Shown in pieces: positions 8,630 to 18,379 of a DNA stretch of 64,000 bases (within the stretch, counting starts at the first letter, position 1; the number at the start of each line of letters is the position of its first letter). Both the position numbers and the translations under genes were made by a program. The DNA is from CAWIHA01 sp963835855 (lineage in GTDB: Bacteria > Acidobacteriota > Terriglobia > Bryobacterales > Bryobacteraceae). The stretch spans positions 62,001-126,000 of the forward strand of contig CAWIHA010000018.1 of NCBI GenBank assembly GCA_963835855.1, read 5' to 3'. Below the pieces are notes generated by a model. The model saw only the letters and a list, made by a program, of their open reading frames with translations, was not told the origin of the DNA and made no database searches.

Positions 8630-8632
8630 GAC

Positions 8633-8647
8633 CGTGATGCTATCACG
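8633..8647. promoter_or_regulatory. Inverted repeat before glycosyltransferase copy 2
   Basis: The same CGTGAT-GCT-ATCACG palindrome, again three bases upstream of the start codon of the 7292-8629 gene. Confidence 0.5.
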
Positions 8648-8662
8648 ACGGTTAGGCTGCTT

Positions 8663-9985
8663 CTACCGGACCTGATTTCGCAGCCGCGGCACAAGCGAGG
8701 AGACAAAATAACCGGCGGCCAAACACGACAGCCAGAGGATCGGAACCCGGTAGCGTATATCGGATGCGACAATGTAATACAGGAGCGGATAGACCAGAAA
8801 CACCGCCACAATCAAGACAGCCGCGGGCTCGCGCTTCCAACCCATCCAAATCAGTCCCGGAATCGACAGGATCGTTGCCGCCCAGACCGCATAGCAGGAA
8901 TAGAGCGGCTGGGTTGGATAGGGCAGCCAGAACTCGACGATCCTCCTCCAGGTCAGCCACCAGAAACGCCTTGGGTGCGACCGCATCCACGCCATCGCGT
9001 CGGCCGCCCTCTGGCGGTCATAAGCGGGCTCGCCCATGCTGCGAACTAATTGCGCTTCGCGCGCGCTCGAATTCGGGTGCATGGCATCGAAACACCCGTT
9101 GAGCAGCTCCATCCTCAGACTTGGCTCGGCGCAATCGTTGTTGGAGGCGTAGAGCGGCATTCCGAAGTTCGTGCGCACGATCCACCGGCCCCAGAGCTTG
9201 TAATTCCTAGCCAACCAGGGAAGGTTGAAGAGCACGGCTGCAAGCGCCAGCGTCGCGCAAAAACGGGCACAGTTCCGCAGTCCGATGCGCCGGGCGATCA
9301 GAAGGAACCCAACGCACGGGACGGCCACCAGCACGGAGGCGGGATTCAAAAGGAACAGCAGTCCAACGATTGCGCCGGCGATTGCGCCGTGGAGGGCGAA
9401 GCGCCCAGCCTTACGCAACAACAGAGCCGTCGCGATCGGCAGCAGAATCAGCCCGAGTTGCGTATAGTTTGCGTCGAAGTTGGGCATGAGCCGGGCAGCC
9501 AATATCGCTAGCACGCCTCCACAGATTCCAGGCGCGCGCGTGCCGAAGAACAGCTCGGATACCCGCGGCAGCAGCGCAGCAGCGAGCGCGTTCGCAGGGA
9601 TGATCCCGAGCACGATGACAAAATAGCCAATCAGGACAGGCGTCTTGAACAGCTTGATCGCAAGTGCGAGATACAGCGGATATAATGGCGGCTCGGCTGC
9701 GGTGGGCCCCGTAGGCAAGGGAAGGAAGGGGTTGCCGAACGTGCCATCCTTTACCAGGCTCTTGGCGATGTTCAGCATCTCTGGGCCCATAATGACGCCG
9801 ACGGGGTGAAGGAGATGATAAAAGCCCGCCGAGAGGCCAGCGATAAAGAGCAAGGCAGGCCATGTGAGGGGAAAGAGGCTGGTCAAATCTCGAACTGCTG
9901 CTGAAGCCTGCGCGACAGTAGCCCGGGGTTGATTCGCTGCGGCAAGACCCGCTGACGGGGGCTCGGGGACTGAGCCTAGGGCCAT
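8663..9985 (-). CDS. GT-C (GT39-like) membrane glycosyltransferase, copy 3 of 3
   Basis: 440 aa from the ATG of MALGSVPEPPSAGLAAANQP, which aligns with the starts of copies 1 and 2. The reading frame stays open further upstream, but that extension is unique, GC-rich and not shared with the paralogues, so I exclude it. The N-terminal half (LLHPVGVIMGPEMLNIAKSL, AALLPRVSELFFGTRAPGI) is clearly diverged from copy 1, while the C-terminal half matches copy 2. This copy is therefore the second parent of the chimera. The GT39-like donor-loop pattern and multiple membrane helices are retained. Confidence 0.8.
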   Translation of the reverse strand: MALGSVPEPPSAGLAAANQPRATVAQASAAVRDLTSLFPLTWPALLFIAGLSAGFYHLLHPVGVIMGPEMLNIAKSLVKDGTFGNPFLPLPTGPTAAEPPLYPLYLALAIKLFKTPVLIGYFVIVLGIIPANALAAALLPRVSELFFGTRAPGICGGVLAILAARLMPNFDANYTQLGLILLPIATALLLRKAGRFALHGAIAGAIVGLLFLLNPASVLVAVPCVGFLLIARRIGLRNCARFCATLALAAVLFNLPWLARNYKLWGRWIVRTNFGMPLYASNNDCAEPSLRMELLNGCFDAMHPNSSAREAQLVRSMGEPAYDRQRAADAMAWMRSHPRRFWWLTWRRIVEFWLPYPTQPLYSCYAVWAATILSIPGLIWMGWKREPAAVLIVAVFLVYPLLYYIVASDIRYRVPILWLSCLAAGYFVSSLVPRLRNQVR

Positions 9986-9988
9986 GAC

Positions 9989-10003
9989 CGTGATGCTATC
10001 ACG
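9989..10003. promoter_or_regulatory. Inverted repeat before glycosyltransferase copy 3
   Basis: Third instance of CGTGAT-GCT-ATCACG, three bases upstream of the start of copy 3. Similarity between the upstream regions stops shortly after it, so this marks the right edge of the repeated unit. Confidence 0.5.
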
Positions 10004-10118
10004 CGCCAGCGGGCCGCGCCTGGTAAGGCGGGGGGCGAAGCGCGGGCCGGCCTGGGCCGCCGCTGAGCGATCTCGGTTTTCTGCCGATAAGAGCCTTGTG
10101 CACCTCGCCCAGAGGAGT

Positions 10119-13100
10119 GTGACTACCGTCAGCACTGGCTCCCGGAAAAGGGTCCAAGCAGTCAGCGGCCACAGTTGCGAGTCTGGCGGCTCCCGCTGCG
10201 CGCGGCCCTTGCTCAGCCGGCTGGTCTGGGTGTGGGGGACCATCGCCTGGCTGTTACTATCGGGCGCGGCCGAGGCGGCGCCGCAGCCGGTCAATCTCCC
10301 CGTTCTTACTGAGATTTCGCAGATCAAACACCTTACTCCCGAGCAGGCAAGGCGGCATTATCCGGTGCGCCTGCGCGGGGTGGTGACCTACTTCGATACC
10401 GTCGCTCCCAACCTGTTTATCCAGAATGGGACCGAGAGCACTTGGATCCGGTGGCTCCGCACGACCCCGCAGCCCAAGGCCGGCGAGGTGATTGAGGTGG
10501 AGGGCGTGACAAGCCAGACCGGTTTTGCTCCCGACAGCGACATGATCCGGTGGCAGGTGATCGGCACCGCGCCGATGCCTGAACCCGTACGTCCCACCTT
10601 CGAACAGATGGCATCCACCACGGAGGACTCCCGCTGGGTAGAAGTCGGAGGAATCGTCCGCTCGGTCGCGGTCGAGCGAGGCGGTGGCGGCCGCCTCCGC
10701 TTCAACCTGGCCATCCCGGGTGGTCAGATCCTAGTCCAGACGCCAAACTATCCCTCCGTCCCGGCCTACCTCATCGACGGCAAGGTGCGCATTCGGGGCG
10801 TTTGTGGCGCGCTGTTCAATGCAAGAAATCAAATCTTCGGCATCGTCGTCCACATGCCTTCGATCTCCGAGCTGCACGTGATCGAACACGCTGCTGCCGA
10901 TCCATTCGCGATGCCGGTGCGTCCGATTGACACGCTACAACGCTTCAGCTTGCAAGGCGCCTCGGGGCACCGGATCCATGTCCAGGGCATCGTAACAGCC
11001 TGCTTGCCTGGCAAGGTTTTTTACGTTTCCGATGATACTGGCGGCCTTTACATCGAGGCCCTGCAAGCCCCTGCTCTCCAGGCCGGCGACCGGGTGGACG
11101 TGGCCGGGTTTCCCAGCATCATGGATGGCAGGGCGGCGCTTCAGGAAGCTGTATTTCGCCGCTCCGGCACCGGGCCGCCATTGCCGCCCATTTCGCTAAC
11201 GGCCCAGCAGGCACTAGAAGGTAAGTACGACTCGGCCCTGATCACACTGGAGGGCGAACTCGGAGCTATTTCCCAGCTTGCGAACGAGAAGATTCTGGTG
11301 GTTCGGCAGGCAAACACGATGTTCACCGCCATGGTGCCGGGGGAGCCAAGGACAACTTCGGATCTCGCTCCCTTGCGTGAGGGCAGCCGGCTACGGCTCA
11401 CCGGCATCTGCCTGGTCGAATCAGACGTTATCGGCAACCCCGTAGCCCTGAAACTCCGGCTTCGTTCGGTTCACGACCTTGTGGTCACGCGCCGCGCTTC
11501 GTGGCTAACGCCGAGGCGAGCCCTCTCCGTCTTCGGCGCGCTGGCGATCCTGATAGTCGGCACCTTGGCTTGGGTAGGCATCCTTCGCCACCGCGTCCAG
11601 GGCCAGAGCGGAGTTATTCGCGCCACGCTGGAATCCACGGAGGACGGCATTCTGGTCGTCGATTCCCATGGAAACACGGTGGTTTTCAATCAGAGGTTCG
11701 GCGCGATGTGGAGGATCCCGGAGCAGATCCTGGCGACGCGGGATGACGAGCCGGCTGCTAGACTGCGTCCTGCCTCAGCTCAAAGAGCCCAATGCGTTTC
11801 TTGCCAGAGTAAGACAACTGTATGCAGACGCAGCCGCGCAAACCGACGACCTGGTGGAATTCAAGGATGGCAGGATTTTCGAGCGCCACTCCGAACCGTT
11901 GCGGATCGCCGGAAAAAGCATGGGCAGGGTCTGGAGTTTCCGCGACATCACCGACCGCAAGCGGGCAGAGGCCGAACTGCACAAAGCCAAGGAGGCGGCC
12001 GAAGCCGGCAACCGCGCCAAGAGCGAATTCCTCGCTAATATGAGCCACGAGATCCGGACACCCATGAACGGCATTCTGGGAATGACTCGAGCTCCTGCTC
12101 GACACTGAACTCAGTCGAGAGCAGCACGAGTATCTGAACTTGGTGAAGGCCTCGACGGATTCGCTCCTCACAGTCATCGGCGACATACTGGACTTCTCGA
12201 AAATCGAGGCCGGCAAGCTGGATCTGGACGAAGTGGATTTCGCTTTGCGCGATGCACTCGAAAGCATCATGAAGAGCTTCGCGCTCAGTGCGCATCAGAA
12301 GGGGCTGGAACTGGCGTGCTCGGTCGGGCCGGAGGTGCCCGATATCGTTCGCGGCGATCCCCTCCGTCTGCGGCAGGTTGTCAGTAATCTGGTTGGCAAT
12401 GCGCTGAAATTTACGGAGCGGGGCGAGGTAGTGCTCCGGGTTGAGACACGAAGGCGCGATGCGGAAACCATCTTGCTGCACTTCCTAGTTCAGGACACGG
12501 GCATTGGGATTCCGCCAGAAAAGCAAAAGACAATTTTCGAGCCCTTTTCGCAGGCTGACGGCTCGATGACGCGCAAGTATGGGGGAACCGGTTTGGGCCT
12601 GACGGTCTCGTCGCGCCTTGTGGCCATGATGGGCGGCGAGATCTGGGTGGAAAGCGAGGCCGGCCGCGGCAGCCGTTTCCATTTCACCGTTCGTTTGGGC
12701 ACATCGAAAAACGTCCCCGCGGTGAAGCCGGTTACGGCCACCCGCCTTGAGGACGTCCCTGTGCTGGTGGTGGATGATAATGCGACGAACCGCCGTATTC
12801 TCAGCGAAACGCTAAGCGGATGGGACATGCGGGTGGTTGCGGTCGAGAGCGGGCAAGAGGCGCTCGCGGCCCTCGAAAAAGCCGCCGAGGCGTGCGAACC
12901 GTTCCAACTGATGATTACGGATGCCCACATGCCTGGCATGGATGGTTTTATGCTGACCGAGGAAGTCGCGCACAATCCCAAGCTGGTGGCGGCGACCATC
13001 ATGATGCTCACTTCCAGCGGCCAGCAGGGAGACGCCGCGCGCTGCCGGAAGGCAGGCGTGGCGGCTTACCTCACCAAGCCGGTGCGGCAAGCCGAACTGC

Positions 13101-13598
13101 GAGACATGATTCTGCTGGCGTTGGATCGCAAGGCCCGTCCATCGCCGGCGCCTGCCTTGATCACCGAGAACGCTCTCCGGGAAAGGCGAGCGGCAGCGAG
13201 CCGCCGAGTTCTGGTCGCTGAGGACAATGTAGTGAACCAAACGCTGGCGAGGCGCCTGCTCGAGAAGCAGGGTCACACGGTCGTCGTAGCAAGTAATGGC
13301 AGGGAGGTGCTCCAAGCGCTCGAGAAAGAGGCGTTCGAACGTCGTTTTCATGGATGTTCAGATGCCCGAGATGGACGGCTTCGAGGCGACTGCCGCAATT
13401 CGTGAAAGGGAGAACGGCACCGGCGCACACATCCCGATCATCGCAATGACCGCCCACGCCATGAAGGGAGACGAGGAACGCTGCCTCGCTGCCGGCATGG
13501 ATGGCTATATCCCGAAACCGATTCACCCCCAGCAGTTGTATAGCGTTTTAGATGCGGTCGTGGCCGCGGTCAGCACCCAAGACACCCCAGCGATGTAG
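10119..13598 (+). pseudogene. Hybrid sensor histidine kinase/response regulator with three frameshifts
   Basis: Order: signal/anchor (WVWGTIAWLLLSGAAEAA), several OB-like periplasmic modules (e.g. YPVRLRGVVTYF, HRIHVQGIVTACLPG), a transmembrane helix (ALSVFGALAILIVGTLAWVG), PAS domain, HisKA with MSHEIRTPMNGIL, HATPase_c (LVGNALKFTERG, DTGIGIP, GGTGLGLTVS), and two receiver domains (ITDAHMPGMDG; FMDVQMPEMDG). Three single extra bases break the frame: near 11751 in the PAS domain, at 12088 (ATGACT-C-GAGCTC) directly after the H box, and at 13338/13339 (GAACGTC for GACGTC) in the second receiver. Each shift is one base and the protein is otherwise complete. The start is uncertain; a GTG at 10119 or a TTG at 10209 fits the signal peptide. 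Confidence 0.8.
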
Positions 13599-13643
13599 GC
13601 AACCCGACTTCGAGCCTGTTGCACGCTCGGGCTGGGCGCGCGT

Positions 13644-16600
13644 TCAGGCCGGGACTTTCTGCGGCCGGCCGGAGTGGATCTCTTGCAGGCTCCAAACGCG
13701 GATCGGGTCGCGGCGGCGGGAGGCGACAGCTTCAGCAGCGGCCCTAGCGCCGCTGATCGTGGTGATACAAGGAATGCGGTGAATGAGCGCGGTGCGGCGG
13801 ATCGCCTTCTCATCGACGAAGGAGTGGGCGCCGGTTGCAGTGTAGATCACAAGCTGGAGTGAGCCCGCCTTAAGCAAGTCGACCGCATTGGGACGGCCCT
13901 CGTTGACCTTGAGCACGGTCTGTGGAGTCAGGCCGGCGGCGCGCAATGCAGCGGCCGTTCCACGCGTGGCTGCGATCCGGAAGCCGAACTTCGCAAACGT
14001 GCGCGCCACTTCGATGGCGGCAGTCTTGTCGCGGCTGTTTACGCTGATGAAGACGGTGCCCTCGTCCGGCAGCGGCGTCCCGGCGCTGAGCTGCGCTTTC
14101 GAAAAAGCCTCGCCGAAATTCTCGCCGACGCCCATCACCTCGCCGGTCGAGCGCATCTCCGGGCCGAGCACCGGATCCACACCCGGAAACTTGTTGAACG
14201 GGAACACGGGTGATTTCACGAAGAACTGTGGCACCGGAAGCAACCCGGAAGTGCGGCCACCGGTGAGGTGCGCGAAATCCTGGAGGCGCTTGCCAAGCAT
14301 GAGCCCGACGGCGATCTTTGCCAGCGGCACGCCGGTGGCCTTGCTGACGTACGGCACGGTGCGCGAGGCGCGCGGATTGACTTCCAGTACAAAGACGTTG
14401 CCGTTCTGAATCGCGTACTGGACGTTCATCAGCCCGATGACCTTGAGCGCATGCGCGAGCCGCTCGGTGTACTCGCGAACGGCCCCGAGCAGCTCCTGGC
14501 TCAGCGAGTAAGGCGGCAGCACGCACGAGCTGTCCCCCGAGTGTACGCCCGCCTCTTCAATGTGCTCCATGATGCCGGCGATCAGCACGCAGCCCCCGGC
14601 ATCCGCTAGCGCATCGACGTCGATTTCGATGGCGTTCTCCAGGAACCGGTCGATGAGCACGGGCCGCTCCTGGGAGAACACGACCGCCTCGCGCATGTAG
14701 CGCCGGACCACATCCTCGTCGTAGGCGATGACCATGGCGCGTCCGCCGAGCACGTACGAGGGCCGCACCAGCGCCGGGTAGCCGATTTCGCGAGCAACGC
14801 GGCAGGCTTCTTCGACACTCGTCGCAGAGCCGTTCGGCGGGGAAGGGATGCCGAGGCGATCGAGCAGCGCGCCGAAGAGTTTCCTGTCTTCGGCAAGGTC
14901 GATGTTCCCGGGATCCGTTCCGATGATGGGCACGCCCGCCTTCCCGAGCTCTCGCTGCAGCGGGAGGGCGAGCGTCAGCGGCGTCTGCCCGCCGAACTGC
15001 ACGATGACGCCGTCCGGCTTTTCCGTGTCGCATATGTTGAGCACTTCTTCAAAGGTCAGCGGCTCGAAGTACAAGCGGTCGCTGGTGTCGTAATCCGTCG
15101 AAACTGTTTCGGGATTGCAGTTCACCATGATCGACTCACAGCCAAATTCCTGCAGTGCGAAGGACGCGTGGCAGCAGCAGTAGTCGAACTCGATTCCCTG
15201 GCCGATGCGGTTCGGCCCGCTGCCGAGGATCACGACTTTCTTGCGGTCCGAAGGGGCGGCCTCGCACTCGCGCTCGTAGCTGGAATACAGATACGGCGTG
15301 AAGCTCTCGAACTCCGCCGCGCACGTATCGACGCGGTTGAACACGGCGCGGATGCCGAAAGCTTTTCTCTTTTCGCGCACGGCGAGTTGATCGGCTTTCC
15401 ACGAATCGGCCAGGCGGCGGTCGCCGAGGCCGTCGCGCTTGGCGCGCACGAGCTGCTCGCGCGAAACGGATTCGAGCGATTCGCCGGCAAGTTCCGCTTC
15501 GAGTTCGACCGCTTCCTTGACCTGGGTGAGAAACCACGGGTCGATCGCCGTCCATTCGTGAATCTCTTCGAGCGCATACCCGCACTCGAAAGCGAAGCGG
15601 ATGTAGTTTAGCCGGTCGGGGCTGGGCGTAATCAATTTACCGGGAATCAACTCTTTGTCGAACGTTTCGGCCGAGGCGGACTTGCCCGTTTCGAGGCTCC
15701 GCATCCCCTTGGCGAGCGCTTGCTTGAACGTGCGGCCGATGGACATCACTTCGCCGACCGACTTCATCTGCGTGCCGATAGTGGAATCCGCGCCGGGGAA
15801 TTTTTCAAACTGCCAGCGCGGAATCTTCACGACGACGTAATCGAGCGTGGGCTCGAAGCAGGCCGGCGTCTTGCGCGTGATGTCGTTTGGGATTTCGTCG
15901 AGGCGGTAGCCGACGGCTAGCTTGGCGGCGATCTTGGCGATTGGGAACCCGGTGGCCTTCGAGGCCAGCGCCGAACTGCGCGACACGCGCGGGTTCATTT
16001 CGATGATCACCATGCGCCCGGTCTTCGGATGGATGGCGAACTGCACGTTCGATCCGCCGGTATCGACGCCGATCTCGCGCAGGCAGCGGATCGCGGCGTC
16101 GCGCATCATTTGGTATTCGCGGTCGGTGAGCGTCTGCGCCGGTGCCACGGTGATGGAATCGCCGGTGTGCACGCCCATCGGATCGAAGTTCTCGATCGAG
16201 CAGATGATGATGACGTTGTCGGCGAGGTCGCGCATCACCTCGAGCTCGAATTCCTTCCAGCCGAGCACGCTCTCTTCGGCAAGCACCTCGTGCACAGGCG
16301 AAAGATCGAGGCCGCGCTCGAGTAGATCCACCATGTCCTCGCGGTTGTATGCGATGCCGCCTCCCGTTCCACCCAGCGTGAAGCTGGGCCGCAGGATGAC
16401 GGGGTAGCCGATGCGCGCGGCGAATTCCAGGCCGGCGGGGACGTTATTGACGAGTTGCGAATCCGGCACTTCCAGGCCGATCTTCCGCATCGCGTCCTTG
16501 AACATCAGCCGGTCTTCGGCCTTCTTGATCGCGTCGAGTTTCGCGCCGATGAGCTCGACGCCGTACTTCTCGAGCACGCCGGCCTCGGCCAATGCGACGG

Positions 16601-16895
16601 AGAGGTTCAGCCCGGTCTGCCCGCCCACGGTTGAAAGCAACGCATCGGGCCGCTCGCGTCTGATGATCTCTTCGGCGAAGGGCACCGTGAGCGGCTCGAC
16701 GTAGGTGCGGTCGGCGAGGTTCGGGTCGGTCATGATCGTGGCGGGGTTCGAATTGATCAGCACGATTTCGTAGCCGTCCGCTCTGAGCGCCTTGCATGCC
16801 TGCGTACCCGAGTAATCGAACTCGCACGCCTGGCCGATTACGATCGGCCCGGAACCCAGGATCAAGATCTTATGAATGTCGGCTCGTCTGGGCAT
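13644..16895 (-). CDS. carB: Carbamoyl-phosphate synthase large (ammonia) chain
   Basis: 1083 aa, normal length. Two homologous ATP-grasp halves are visible: the first starts KILILGSGPIVIGQACEFDY, the second KVVILGSGPNRIGQGIEFDY at about residue 555. Each has the conserved SNPATIMTD/NCNPETVSTD motif, glycine-rich loops (LGGTGGGIA; LGGRAMVIA) and EVNPR or EMNPR metal-binding strands. The C-terminal ~140 residues form the MGS-like allosteric domain (TRGTAAALRAAG ... TISGARAAAEAV). The enzyme makes carbamoyl phosphate for pyrimidine and arginine synthesis. It starts three bases after the carA stop, so the two form an operon. Confidence 0.98.
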   Translation of the reverse strand: MPRRADIHKILILGSGPIVIGQACEFDYSGTQACKALRADGYEIVLINSNPATIMTDPNLADRTYVEPLTVPFAEEIIRRERPDALLSTVGGQTGLNLSVALAEAGVLEKYGVELIGAKLDAIKKAEDRLMFKDAMRKIGLEVPDSQLVNNVPAGLEFAARIGYPVILRPSFTLGGTGGGIAYNREDMVDLLERGLDLSPVHEVLAEESVLGWKEFELEVMRDLADNVIIICSIENFDPMGVHTGDSITVAPAQTLTDREYQMMRDAAIRCLREIGVDTGGSNVQFAIHPKTGRMVIIEMNPRVSRSSALASKATGFPIAKIAAKLAVGYRLDEIPNDITRKTPACFEPTLDYVVVKIPRWQFEKFPGADSTIGTQMKSVGEVMSIGRTFKQALAKGMRSLETGKSASAETFDKELIPGKLITPSPDRLNYIRFAFECGYALEEIHEWTAIDPWFLTQVKEAVELEAELAGESLESVSREQLVRAKRDGLGDRRLADSWKADQLAVREKRKAFGIRAVFNRVDTCAAEFESFTPYLYSSYERECEAAPSDRKKVVILGSGPNRIGQGIEFDYCCCHASFALQEFGCESIMVNCNPETVSTDYDTSDRLYFEPLTFEEVLNICDTEKPDGVIVQFGGQTPLTLALPLQRELGKAGVPIIGTDPGNIDLAEDRKLFGALLDRLGIPSPPNGSATSVEEACRVAREIGYPALVRPSYVLGGRAMVIAYDEDVVRRYMREAVVFSQERPVLIDRFLENAIEIDVDALADAGGCVLIAGIMEHIEEAGVHSGDSSCVLPPYSLSQELLGAVREYTERLAHALKVIGLMNVQYAIQNGNVFVLEVNPRASRTVPYVSKATGVPLAKIAVGLMLGKRLQDFAHLTGGRTSGLLPVPQFFVKSPVFPFNKFPGVDPVLGPEMRSTGEVMGVGENFGEAFSKAQLSAGTPLPDEGTVFISVNSRDKTAAIEVARTFAKFGFRIAATRGTAAALRAAGLTPQTVLKVNEGRPNAVDLLKAGSLQLVIYTATGAHSFVDEKAIRRTALIHRIPCITTISGARAAAEAVASRRRDPIRVWSLQEIHSGRPQKVPA

Positions 16896-16898
16896 GCG

Positions 16899-18035
16899 TT
16901 ACCCGTGGCGCTTGAACTCCGCGATCAGCCGCATGAAATCGTCGAACAAGTAGAGCGAATCGTGCGGCCCCGGCGCGGCCTCCGGGTGATACTGCACGCA
17001 GAAAACGGGCTCGCGGCGGTGCCGGAATCCCTCGAGCGTGTGGTCGTTGAGGTTGAAATGAGTGAGCTCGACATCGGCGGGATTGAGCGAATCGGGATCG
17101 ACCGCGAAACCGTGATTGTGAGACGTGATCTCCACCCGGCCGGTGACTTTATTCAGCACCGGATGGTTCGCGCCCCGGTGGCCGAACTTCAGCTTGTAAG
17201 TCTTGCCGCCGAAGGCGAGGCCGAGCAGCTGGTGGCCCAAACAGATTCCGAAAACCGGCGTCTTGCCGATGAGCCTGCGGATGTTCGCGACTTGGGTGTG
17301 AAGGGGCTCGGGATCGCCCGGCCCGTTCGAGAGGAAAACGCCGTCCGGTTTGAGCGCCAGCACGTCCTGGGCGGAAGTGAGCGCCGGGACCACCGTCACG
17401 CGACAACCGCTGTGCACGAGCCTGCGCAGGATGTTCCGCTTGATGCCGTAATCGTAAGCGACTACGTGGCAGCGCGCTTCGGCCGGCCGGCCCACCAATT
17501 CCGATGGCGAACATCCCTGGACGCCTTTTTCCCACTGATAAGCGCTCGAAGTCGAAACGCGCGTCGCCAGATCCAAGCCGGCCATGGAGGGAATGCCGCG
17601 CGCCTGCTCGACCAGCTCTTTCGGGTCCCCGCCATTCGAGGAGAGCATACCGCGCATCACGCCGCGCGTCCGCAGGTGCCGCACCAGCTTCCGCGTGTCG
17701 ATCTCCGCCGCAACCGGGATATTGTGTGCGGAGAGGAACTCCTCCGCCTTCTCGCCGGAGCGCCAGTTGCTCCGTATCGATGACATCTCGCGGACAACGA
17801 GGCCTTCGATGTAAGGCCGCCCGGATTCGCTATCATCGCTGTTGGCGCCGTAGTTGCCGATTTCAGGGTACGTCAGGACAACGATCTGGCCGGCGTAGGA
17901 AGGGTCGGTGAAGATTTCCTGATAGCCGGTTATGGCGGTATTGAAAACAACTTCCCCCGACCTTTGCGTCCGCGCACCAAAGCTCCTGCCCTCGAAGACC
18001 GTGCCGTCTTCCAGGGCCAGGATCGCAGTTTCCAA
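16899..18035 (-). CDS. carA: Carbamoyl-phosphate synthase small (glutaminase) chain
   Basis: 378 aa, normal length. N-terminal CPSase small-chain domain (LALEDGTVFEGRSFG, EVVFNTAITGYQEI, YPEIGNYG) followed by a class-I glutamine amidotransferase domain. The nucleophile is Cys265 in FGICLGHQLLG, and the triad is completed by CVQYHPEAAPGPHD. The amidotransferase supplies ammonia to CarB. The start is a TTG with a good GGGAGGA seven bases upstream. It is the first gene of the carAB operon. Confidence 0.97.
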   Translation of the reverse strand: METAILALEDGTVFEGRSFGARTQRSGEVVFNTAITGYQEIFTDPSYAGQIVVLTYPEIGNYGANSDDSESGRPYIEGLVVREMSSIRSNWRSGEKAEEFLSAHNIPVAAEIDTRKLVRHLRTRGVMRGMLSSNGGDPKELVEQARGIPSMAGLDLATRVSTSSAYQWEKGVQGCSPSELVGRPAEARCHVVAYDYGIKRNILRRLVHSGCRVTVVPALTSAQDVLALKPDGVFLSNGPGDPEPLHTQVANIRRLIGKTPVFGICLGHQLLGLAFGGKTYKLKFGHRGANHPVLNKVTGRVEITSHNHGFAVDPDSLNPADVELTHFNLNDHTLEGFRHRREPVFCVQYHPEAAPGPHDSLYLFDDFMRLIAEFKRHG

Positions 18036-18234
18036 ACGAGAATCCTCCCGGGGAAAGGCGTAAATCCTATTTCAACATGCGGGAGCGGGTGGATTCAAGC
18101 CTGCACCGCTTCTTGCCCTATCTTTTCATGTTGCAGGGCCCAGTTCCCGAGCCCGTTAGCAGCCCCCGCCTCGGGAGGCTGCAACGGCTCCAGGCTTGGT
18201 TTGGTGAGGACTTAGTTTCTAGAAAAAATGATAC
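18036..18234. other. carA upstream region
   Basis: The 5' region of carA contains the GGGAGGA ribosome binding site at its left edge. No clear sigma-70 promoter or pyrimidine-responsive attenuator was recognised. The right edge is an A-rich tract that serves as the T-tract of the neighbouring terminator on the minus strand. Confidence 0.35.
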
Positions 18235-18253
18235 CCGGAATAAGTTTCCGGGA
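18226..18253 (-). terminator. Rho-independent terminator after the CRTAC1 gene
   Basis: The stem CCCGGAA/TTCCGGG (18235-18253, 5-nt loop) is followed on the minus strand, after four bases, by TTTTTT. It lies about 125 bp beyond the stop of the 18380-20044 gene and insulates carA. Confidence 0.65.
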
Positions 18254-18379
18254 CAATAATCTAAAAATATTAGGCGCCGCCGACGTGCTGGATGCGGATG
18301 ATGCGCAGCCGCTCGACCCGTCTCGCCGACCCGCGACCGCGGCTGCGACGCGCCGCCTCCGGCGGAATGGGGGTCCCGA

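Larger units (their letters stand above)
5922..10003 (-). repeat. Tandem triplication of a ~1.36-kb gene unit
   Basis: Three head-to-tail units, each made of one glycosyltransferase gene plus a ~33-bp spacer. The spacer between copies is essentially the same (palindrome, then CGGTTAGGCTGCTTCTACCGG). Unit lengths are 1371 and 1356 bp. The 3' third of each gene is almost identical and the 5' half falls into two types, which indicates ongoing recombination or gene conversion. Confidence 0.85.

Noticed and set aside
9984..10118. N-terminal extension of the hybrid kinase starting MTVMLSRASG
   Set aside because: The first codons lie in the repeated upstream region of the glycosyltransferase copies and overlap its start on the other strand; no ribosome site or signal peptide supports it.
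9986..10327. N-terminal extension of glycosyltransferase copy 3 (554 aa)
   Set aside because: The additional ~114 residues are absent from copies 1 and 2, whose starts align with the ATG at 9985.
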